Assembly: GCA_045605745.1 (NCBI GenBank)
Contig: JAZUQN010000046.1
Coordinates: 1 to 29,809, forward strand
Direction: 5' to 3'
Length of the DNA stretch: 29,809 bases
Source: SIG710 sp045605745
GTDB lineage: Bacteria > Bacillota > Clostridia > Oscillospirales > CAG-272
A program made the position numbers and the translations under genes. The notes under the pieces are model-generated. The model had not been told where the DNA came from and did not search any database. It worked only from the letters and a program-made list of their open reading frames with translations. Shown one piece after another: positions 23,630 to 29,809 of this stretch (position 1 is its first letter; each line of letters begins with the position of its first letter).

Positions 23630-23788
23630 AACAGGAGTTTATGGGCGAGTTGCGTTTTTACAAACAAGAGCACACTGCGAAATTTTTAAAGGCAATCGTC
23701 TGCAGCAAACGAAAGCAGTGTGCGGTGAGCTATTGTACATAAAAATTTCGCAGTGTGTTCTCCTATGTCTCCCCGATAAATCAAATTT
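23630..23788 (+). repeat. Dispersed palindromic repeat, copy D (core flipped, plus an extra half core)
   Basis: About 159 bp. The left end AACAGGAGTTTATGGG (23630-23645) and right end CTCCCCGATAAATCAAATTT (23769-23788) match copy B. The core (23668-23723) is the reverse complement of copy B's core. Its hairpin, read on the minus strand, is TCGTTT-GCTGC-AGACGA (23696-23712). An additional half core follows (TAAAAATTTCGCAGTGTG, 23740-23757). It lies between the htrA terminator and the opposed Gfo/Idh gene terminator. Confidence 0.8.
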
Positions 23789-23801
23789 CAACTTCATAGA
23801 T

Positions 23802-23837
23802 AAAAACAGACCGATTCATTTTTGATTCGGTCTGTTT
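23802..23837 (-). terminator. Terminator of the Gfo/Idh/MocA gene
   Basis: AAACAGACCGA and TCGGTCTGTTT form an 11-bp stem (23804-23837) with a 12-nt loop. T-rich tails on both sides make it potentially bidirectional. Confidence 0.8.
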
Positions 23838-23842
23838 AATTT

Positions 23843-24907
23843 TTAAATTTTTACTTCCCTTTTAAGCTCTGCAGATTTATAGAGCTTGTCAAGCAAAAGT
23901 GCGCTTCTTAGCACATTGTCTATATTGCTGCGAGTCTTCTCACCATTTCTCACAGCTTCTATAAAGGCTTCGTTCTCAATGAAATGCATACCCGGCAAAT
24001 CATGATCTGTTATCTCTGTTTCAAGTGTTTCACCATTAAAAAGCTCGATCTGCCCATAATATGTAAATCTTGCTCCCATTTTGTCTCCAAGAAAATCAAC
24101 ATACATATCGTTCCTATCAAGATTCTGTGCCCAAGCACCGTTAAAGGAAATAGAAGCTCCACTTGTTCTTATATAGCCGCTTATATAGTCCTCAACGTCG
24201 TTTGTTCCGTTTTCGATATTTCCGGTGTCCTCTGCCCACATGGTTTTATATTTATATGCTTTCATATCCTTTGCCATCTCGCTATAGGTATCACAGGTGA
24301 GACTTTTCAAATTAACATCGCCTAAGATATAAAGTATCAAGTCAAAAAAGTGCACGCCCCAATCAATCAGAACACCGCCGCCTGATTGCGATCTCGTTGT
24401 AAAATCTCCGCCAAGTCCCGGAATACTTCTGCAGGCTCTGAAGGAACAATATACATGATATACATTGCCGAATTTGCCCTCTTTTATCATATTATGAAGA
24501 AGCTCAACCGAGCGATGATAACGATTGCAAACGCCAATATTAAGAAGCCTACCACGCTTGTCCGCTTCCCTCTTCATTTTGAGCGAAAGCTCATAATTAA
24601 CCGTTATCGGCTTTTCACAGAATACGTGTTTTCCTGCTCTAAGAGCATCCATCGTTATGGTATAATGAGAATAATTTGGTGTCAAAACATAAACCGCATC
24701 AATCTCCTCATCCGCCAACGCAATTTTATAATCCGCTATGGCATTTTCAACAGAAGAATATTCATCCTTCATTTTTTGTGCCTTTTCATAAATTATGTCA
24801 CAAGCATATTTTATGCGCACGCCATTGATCGCATCAAGAGCTTTAAAATGCTCTGCTTCAGCAATTCTTCCACAGCCGATAACTGCCACCGTAATTGTTT
24901 TTTTCAT
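23843..24907 (-). CDS. Gfo/Idh/MocA family NAD(P)-dependent oxidoreductase
   Basis: A 354-residue protein with an N-terminal Rossmann fold (VAVIGCGRIAEAEHF, residues 7-21) and the family motif GKHVFCEKPITVNYE near residue 93. A C-terminal substrate domain follows, including GGGVLIDWGVHFFDLILYILGD. Members oxidise or reduce sugars, inositols or sugar acids. The substrate is not readable, and no sugar operon is adjacent. I start at the ATG at 24907, which follows TGGAGTT; the upstream in-frame codons to 24961 overlap the promoter at 24953-24981. Length is normal for the family. It is a single gene. Confidence 0.9.
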   Translation of the reverse strand: MKKTITVAVIGCGRIAEAEHFKALDAINGVRIKYACDIIYEKAQKMKDEYSSVENAIADYKIALADEEIDAVYVLTPNYSHYTITMDALRAGKHVFCEKPITVNYELSLKMKREADKRGRLLNIGVCNRYHRSVELLHNMIKEGKFGNVYHVYCSFRACRSIPGLGGDFTTRSQSGGGVLIDWGVHFFDLILYILGDVNLKSLTCDTYSEMAKDMKAYKYKTMWAEDTGNIENGTNDVEDYISGYIRTSGASISFNGAWAQNLDRNDMYVDFLGDKMGARFTYYGQIELFNGETLETEITDHDLPGMHFIENEAFIEAVRNGEKTRSNIDNVLRSALLLDKLYKSAELKREVKI

Positions 24908-24952
24908 TTTATTAACTCCATCAAAAATGTAATTCACACTTGCATTTTTTAA

Positions 24953-24981
24953 ATTATACACTATTTTACAAAAAAAAGCAA
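24953..24981 (-). promoter_or_regulatory. Promoter of the Gfo/Idh/MocA gene
   Basis: TTGCTT (24976-24981) and TATAAT (24953-24958), 17-bp spacing on the minus strand. A small inverted repeat TTACA-TATT-TGTAA lies upstream at 24991-25004. Confidence 0.65.
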
Positions 24982-25093
24982 TGTACTAAATTACATATTT
25001 GTAAAAAAAGAGTTCAAATCCATTTTCGGTATATTCGCGTTGAAATTTACACAAGGCCTGCACTGTAAAATTCTGTTTTAGGAATTTTATCTA

Positions 25094-25122
25094 TTGACAA
25101 AAAACAAAATTTGATGTATCAT
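25094..25122 (+). promoter_or_regulatory. Sigma-A promoter of uvrB-uvrA
   Basis: TTGACA (25094-25099) and TATCAT (25117-25122), 17-bp spacing. An inverted repeat AAAATTC/GAATTTT (25067-25088) lies just upstream. I see no Firmicute-type LexA box (GAAC-N4-GTTC). Confidence 0.75.
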
Positions 25123-25151
25123 ATAATGAGTGTTTTATAGGAGGATGAGCA

Positions 25152-27134
25152 ATGGAAAAGTTTAAATTGGTTTCTGATTTTAAACCTACGGGAGATCAGC
25201 CCGAAGCCATCGAAGCTCTGGCAAGAGGCGTTGAGGCCGGGCTTAAAAATCAAACACTGCTTGGTGTTACAGGCTCCGGAAAAACTTTTACTATGGCAAA
25301 TGTTATTGCCAAGGTCAACCGCCCAACACTTGTCCTTGCGCACAACAAAACTCTGGCAGCCCAGCTCTGCTCTGAATTTCGCGAGTTTTTTCCCGAAAAC
25401 GCTGTTGAGTATTTTGTTTCCTATTATGACTATTATCAACCCGAAGCATATATCCCCGGAAAGGATGTCTATATCGAAAAGGATGCGATGATAAATGACG
25501 AAATCGACAAGCTCCGTCACAGCGCAACCTCCTCGCTTTTTGAAAGAAGAGATGTGATTATCGTTGCCAGCGTTTCCTGCATATACAGCTTGGGTGATCC
25601 CGAGGAATATAAAAAACTGACTCTTGCTGTCAGACCCGGAATGAAAAAGGATCGAGACACATTTATACGAGAGCTGATTGCCATCAGCTATGACAGAAAC
25701 GATATTAACTTTGTGAGAGATAAATTCAGAGTAAGAGGAGACTGCGTTGAGGTATTCCCTGCAAATTCAGGCGAAAAAGCACTGCGAGTTGAATTTTTTG
25801 ACGATGAAATAGAAAGAGTATCAGAGATCAATGTGGTAACAGGTGAGCTTATAAGGCTTCTTTCATATGCCGCTATTTTCCCTGCAACACACTATGCCGT
25901 TTCAGATGACAAAAGAGAGGCGGCTCTCTCGGAAATCGAAGAGGAAATGAAAGAGCGCAAAGCATATTTTGAGAGTTGCGGCAAGCTTCTTGAAGCCCAA
26001 AGAATTGAAGAAAGAGTTAAATATGACCTTGAAATGCTGAGAGAGATCGGGTTTTGCTCAGGTGTTGAAAACTATTCAAGAGTGCTTTCGGGCAGAGCCC
26101 CCGGTTCCACTCCATATACTCTGCTTGATTATTTCCCTAAGGATTTCTTGCTTTTTGTTGATGAATCTCATATGACCCTTCCCCAGGTCAGAGCAATGAG
26201 CGGTGGAGACGGCGCAAGAAAGAAAAATCTGGTTGAATACGGCTTCAGACTGCCCTCTGCTTTTGATAACCGACCGCTGACATTTGAGGAGTTTGAAGGA
26301 AAGATAGGACAATCTATATTTATAAGCGCAACACCGGCTTTATATGAAAAAGAACATTCTTCTCAGATAGTTGAGCAGATCATAAGACCCACCGGTCTAA
26401 TCGATCCGGAGCTTGAGATACGCCCAATAGCAGGTCAGGTTGACGATCTTATGGGTGAGATAAGAGCAAGAGCAGAAAAAGGAGAAAGAGTGCTTGTAAC
26501 AACGCTCACAAAAAAAATGGCGGAAGATCTCACAGATTATCTTTCAAAAAACGGACTTAAGGTTAAATATATCCATTTCAATGTGGATACAATGGAAAGA
26601 ATAGAGATAATTCGAGATCTTAGACTTGGCGTTTTTGATGTCCTTGTTGGAATAAATCTGCTAAGAGAGGGTCTTGATATACCCGAGGTTTCCCTCGTTG
26701 CCATTCTTGACGCCGACAAGGAAGGCTTGCTTCGTTCTGAAACTGCTCTTATACAGACCTTTGGCAGAGCTGCCAGAAATGAGCATGGCAAGGTTATAAT
26801 GTATGCTGACACAGTTACAAGATCTATGAAAAGTGCAATAGATGAAACAAACCGCCGCCGAGATATTCAGAAAAAATATAATGAAGAAAACGGAATCGTT
26901 CCGCACACAATTAAAAAGGGTATAAGAGATCTTATAGACATTGGTATAAGCTCAGACAGATCCGAAAAAGCTTCAAAAGAGAGCGATGCTCCAAAGGCTC
27001 ATAAAAAGCTGACAAGAAAAGAAAAGGATGCTCTTATCGAAAAGCTTACAAAGGAAATGAAGGATGCAGCAAGGCGTCTTGAATTTGAGCAGGCAGCTTT
27101 CCTGCGTGATAAGATTAAAAAATTAAGGGATTAA
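25152..27134 (+). CDS. uvrB: Excinuclease ABC subunit B (UvrB)
   Basis: A 660-residue helicase-fold protein that loads at DNA damage after UvrA and directs UvrC incision. It has Walker A GVTGSGKT (38-45), the damage-verifying beta-hairpin region YYDYYQPEAYIPGKDVYIEK (near 92-111), and VDESHMTLPQV in the DEAD-like motif II. The C-terminal helicase motifs include LREGLDIPEVSLVAILDADK, QTFGRAARN, and a final UVR motif (LEFEQAAFLRDKIKKLR) that contacts UvrC. Length matches the family. The ATG follows TAGGAGGATG. uvrA starts 1 bp after its stop, so the two are co-transcribed and probably translationally coupled. Confidence 0.98.
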   Translation: MEKFKLVSDFKPTGDQPEAIEALARGVEAGLKNQTLLGVTGSGKTFTMANVIAKVNRPTLVLAHNKTLAAQLCSEFREFFPENAVEYFVSYYDYYQPEAYIPGKDVYIEKDAMINDEIDKLRHSATSSLFERRDVIIVASVSCIYSLGDPEEYKKLTLAVRPGMKKDRDTFIRELIAISYDRNDINFVRDKFRVRGDCVEVFPANSGEKALRVEFFDDEIERVSEINVVTGELIRLLSYAAIFPATHYAVSDDKREAALSEIEEEMKERKAYFESCGKLLEAQRIEERVKYDLEMLREIGFCSGVENYSRVLSGRAPGSTPYTLLDYFPKDFLLFVDESHMTLPQVRAMSGGDGARKKNLVEYGFRLPSAFDNRPLTFEEFEGKIGQSIFISATPALYEKEHSSQIVEQIIRPTGLIDPELEIRPIAGQVDDLMGEIRARAEKGERVLVTTLTKKMAEDLTDYLSKNGLKVKYIHFNVDTMERIEIIRDLRLGVFDVLVGINLLREGLDIPEVSLVAILDADKEGLLRSETALIQTFGRAARNEHGKVIMYADTVTRSMKSAIDETNRRRDIQKKYNEENGIVPHTIKKGIRDLIDIGISSDRSEKASKESDAPKAHKKLTRKEKDALIEKLTKEMKDAARRLEFEQAAFLRDKIKKLRD

Positions 27135-27135
27135 A

Positions 27136-29809
27136 ATGAAAAACGAACTCATTATAAAAGGTGCAAGAATGCACAATTTAAAGAATATTGATGTTACAAT
27201 ACCGCGTGACAAGCTGGTTATTATCACCGGTCTTTCCGGCTCTGGTAAATCATCGCTTGCGTTTGACACTATCTATGCCGAAGGGCACAGACGCTTTGTT
27301 GAATCGCTGTCATCCTATGCCAGAATGTTTCTCGGACAGCTTGACAAGCCGGATGTTGACAGCATAGAGGGCCTTTCTCCGGCAATATCCATAGACCAAA
27401 AAACCACATCGAAAAACCCTCGTTCAACGGTTGGAACGGTTACCGAAATATATGACTATCTGCGTCTGCTTTATGCAAGAATAGGAGTTCCTCACTGCCC
27501 TGTTTGCGGCAAGGAAATAAGGCAGCAAACAACAGATCAGATAATAGATCGCATCATGACCCTGCCCGAAGGCACACGGTTTATGGTGATGGCTCCGGTG
27601 GTGAGAGCAAAAAAAGGCAGACACGAAAAGGTTTTTGAGTCTGCCAAAAAGAGCGGTTATGTGAGGGTTCGTGTTGACGGCAGCATATATGAGCTGTCTG
27701 AGGAGATAAAGCTTGATAAAAATCTTAAGCACAATGTTGAAATAATCGTTGACAGGCTTGTTATGCGAGGCGATATACGCTCAAGACTCGGGGACTCCGT
27801 TGAGAGTGCACTTGCCCTTGCAGAGGGCCATCTTGTGATCCACACACTGCCAAGAGATGGGGAGGATGAGAAGGAGCTTGAGTTTTCTCAGAATTATGCC
27901 TGTGAAGAGCATGGAATTTCCTTTGGCGAGCTTGAACCCAGAATGTTCTCTTTTAATAATCCTCAAGGTGCTTGCCCGGAGTGCTCCGGACTCGGAGAGC
28001 AAAACACACTTTCGATTGAAAAAATGATGCCCAATCTTTCTCTCTCCCTCTCTGAGGGGGGAATTGCCGTAAACGGCTTTAAATCACTTGAAGAAGAAAG
28101 CTGGAACGGTCCACTGTTCGCAGCAGTGGGCAAGAAAATGGGCTTTTCAATGACAACTCCTCTAAAGGATTTCACAAAGGAGCAAATGAATGCTGTTCTC
28201 TATGGAACTGGGCTTGAAAAATATACTGTAACTCGTTTCTTCGGAGGAGAAGCACACAAGCAGACTACTGTTTTTGAAGGCATTATCAAAATGATCGAAA
28301 GCAGAATGAACTCATACGGCAATGAATATTATAACGAATTTATAGATCAAAGGCCCTGCCCAAAATGTCAGGGGGCAAGACTTTCTCAAACAATACTTTC
28401 TATCACAGTTGGAGGCAAAAACATCCACGAATTTTGCTCTATGTCGATTTCGGAGGCACTTGATTTTGTAAATAAGCTTAAACTTTCAGAAACCGAAGAA
28501 TTGATTGCCAAGGAGATAATTAAGGAAATAAAAGCAAGGCTGGGTTTCCTTGTGAGCGTCGGTCTTGAATATCTCACTATGACTCGAAAGGCAGGTACTC
28601 TTTCCGGAGGAGAGGCACAGAGAATAAGGTTGGCAACTCAAATCGGATCTGCTCTTGTTGGTGTGCTTTATATACTTGACGAGCCAAGCATCGGACTACA
28701 CCAAAGAGACAATGAAAAGCTGATCGGAACACTGAAAAAGCTCCGAGACATCGGAAACAGCGTTATCGTTGTTGAGCATGATGAAGAAACGATGATGGCG
28801 TCCGACTATATTATCGACATAGGCCCGGGAGCAGGAATTCATGGCGGTCAGCTTGTTGCCGCCGGAACTCCAAAAGAAATAATGGCAAACAAAAACTCAG
28901 AAACAGGCGCATATCTTTCCGGCAGAAAAAAGATACCTCTCCCCCAAAAAAGACGAGCAGGAAATGGCAGTTATCTCAGCGTTATAGGCGCCGAGGAGCA
29001 CAATTTGAAAAATATCAATGTAGACATCCCTCTCGGGAGCTTCGTCTGCATAACGGGCGTTTCAGGCTCGGGCAAATCATCTCTTGTAAACGGAATCATT
29101 GCTCCGGTTCTTTCAAAAAAGCTTAACAGAGCAATAACATATCCGGGAAAGCATCAAGACATAAAGGGAATAGAAAATTTAGACAAGGTTATCGTCATCG
29201 ACCAAAGCCCGATAGGTCGAACCCCACGTTCAAATCCTGCCACGTATACAGGTCTTTTCGGGGATATACGCGAGCTTTTTGCTAAAACCCCTGATGCAAA
29301 AGCAAAGGGATATAGCGCAGGCAGATTTTCCTTTAACACCAAAGGAGGAAGGTGCGAAGCCTGCGAGGGAGACGGCGTTAAAAAAATCGAAATGCATTTT
29401 CTGCCCGATGTTTATGTTAAATGCGATGTTTGTCATGGAAAAAGGTACAACCGTGACACCCTTGAAGTTAAATATAAAGGCAAAAACATCTATGAAGTGC
29501 TTGATATGACCGTAAGCGAAGGCGTGATATTCTTTGACGGTATTCCAAAAATCGCAAACCGCCTTAGAACACTTACCGATGTTGGCCTTGGATATATCAA
29601 GATAGGTCAATCCTCAACAACTCTCTCCGGCGGTGAAGCCCAGCGAGTTAAGCTGGCCACCGAGCTGTCCAAGCGTTCAACAGGAAAAACTATGTATATT
29701 CTTGATGAGCCTACAACAGGGCTTCATTCTTCAGACGTGGCAAAGCTCATCGATGTGCTTCAAAAGCTGTGCGATTCGGGAAACTCTATTCTCGTTATAG
29801 AGCATAATC
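27136..29809 (+). CDS. uvrA: Excinuclease ABC subunit A (UvrA), truncated by window end
   Basis: The first 891 codons of an expected 940 or so; the frame is still open at the window edge. UvrA is the dimeric ATPase that finds DNA lesions. It has the first Walker A GLSGSGKSS (near residue 31), the first ABC signature TLSGGEAQRIRLATQIG (near 490) and ILDEPSIGLHQRD. The second half has GVSGSGKSS, the zinc site CEACEGDG with CDVCHG, the second signature SSTTLSGGEAQRVKLATELS and ILDEPTTGLH. The zinc site at C256, H259, C280 and C283 has His where Cys is usual. The start is one base after uvrB's stop, with AAGGGA inside the uvrB end. Confidence 0.97.
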   Translation, partial: MKNELIIKGARMHNLKNIDVTIPRDKLVIITGLSGSGKSSLAFDTIYAEGHRRFVESLSSYARMFLGQLDKPDVDSIEGLSPAISIDQKTTSKNPRSTVGTVTEIYDYLRLLYARIGVPHCPVCGKEIRQQTTDQIIDRIMTLPEGTRFMVMAPVVRAKKGRHEKVFESAKKSGYVRVRVDGSIYELSEEIKLDKNLKHNVEIIVDRLVMRGDIRSRLGDSVESALALAEGHLVIHTLPRDGEDEKELEFSQNYACEEHGISFGELEPRMFSFNNPQGACPECSGLGEQNTLSIEKMMPNLSLSLSEGGIAVNGFKSLEEESWNGPLFAAVGKKMGFSMTTPLKDFTKEQMNAVLYGTGLEKYTVTRFFGGEAHKQTTVFEGIIKMIESRMNSYGNEYYNEFIDQRPCPKCQGARLSQTILSITVGGKNIHEFCSMSISEALDFVNKLKLSETEELIAKEIIKEIKARLGFLVSVGLEYLTMTRKAGTLSGGEAQRIRLATQIGSALVGVLYILDEPSIGLHQRDNEKLIGTLKKLRDIGNSVIVVEHDEETMMASDYIIDIGPGAGIHGGQLVAAGTPKEIMANKNSETGAYLSGRKKIPLPQKRRAGNGSYLSVIGAEEHNLKNINVDIPLGSFVCITGVSGSGKSSLVNGIIAPVLSKKLNRAITYPGKHQDIKGIENLDKVIVIDQSPIGRTPRSNPATYTGLFGDIRELFAKTPDAKAKGYSAGRFSFNTKGGRCEACEGDGVKKIEMHFLPDVYVKCDVCHGKRYNRDTLEVKYKGKNIYEVLDMTVSEGVIFFDGIPKIANRLRTLTDVGLGYIKIGQSSTTLSGGEAQRVKLATELSKRSTGKTMYILDEPTTGLHSSDVAKLIDVLQKLCDSGNSILVIEHN

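Noticed and set aside
66..23837. Several terminators share stem sequence around GCTGAGT or GCTGATTC (67-100, 7373-7397, 12154-12183, 12363-12385, 23570-23600).
   Set aside because: The similarity is short and does not extend beyond the stems; the uxuA and CYTH/ychF terminators lack it, so it is not convincing as a repeat module.
25000..25151. Search for a LexA/SOS box upstream of uvrB.
   Set aside because: No GAAC-N4-GTTC type site is present; the nearby AAAATTC/GAATTTT inverted repeat does not fit the known consensus.

Overview
The window looks like chromosomal DNA of a low-GC, endospore-forming Firmicute of class Clostridia, probably an uncultured gut-type lineage. This is inferred from A/T-rich intergenic DNA, consensus sigma-A promoters, strong Shine-Dalgarno sites, a GerA/SpoVAF-type germination protein beside a SleB-like cortex hydrolase, a SigH-like sigma factor, a DUF4364 protein, and an EF-G paralogue outside any ribosomal operon. 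I see no rRNA, tRNA, CRISPR array, phage gene or insertion sequence. Base composition was judged by eye, not computed.

Layout. 1-3.4 kb (minus): a three-gene unit of a membrane-anchored HTH regulator, a MATE transporter and a small membrane protein. 3.4-6.0 kb (minus): a PuuD-like glutamine amidotransferase, a double zinc-ribbon protein, a SigH-like sigma factor and a DUF4364 protein. 6.1-7.4 kb (plus): homoserine dehydrogenase. 7.6-10.1 kb (minus): mannonate dehydratase and a DUF1015 protein. 10.2-12.1 kb (plus): an ABC exporter. 12.4-17.5 kb (minus): the EF-G paralogue, a SleB-like hydrolase and a SpoVAF/GerAA-like protein. 17.6-19.4 kb (plus): an SLH-domain surface protein and a CYTH protein. 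19.5-20.6 kb (minus): YchF. 20.7-23.6 kb (plus): a response regulator, a sensorless histidine kinase and an HtrA protease. 23.8-24.9 kb (minus): a Gfo/Idh/MocA oxidoreductase. 25.1 kb to the end (plus): uvrB and a truncated uvrA.

How genes work together. The response regulator, kinase and HtrA form a compact operon suggestive of envelope-stress control. uvrB-uvrA is the nucleotide-excision-repair damage-recognition pair. The SleB-like hydrolase and SpoVAF/GerAA-like protein probably act in spore germination. The membrane HTH protein probably controls the MATE transporter behind it. Most other genes are single units with their own promoter and terminator.

The most unusual signal is a family of short dispersed repeats (about 126-160 bp) at 7414-7548, 12200-12325 and 23630-23788, with a possible fourth end at 1-48. 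They share imperfect terminal inverted repeats and a palindromic core. The core holds a 6-bp stem with a 5-nt loop kept by one compensatory and several wobble changes. Each complete copy sits between two opposed terminators at a convergent gene junction, and the core is flipped relative to the ends in some copies. I do not recognise this family.
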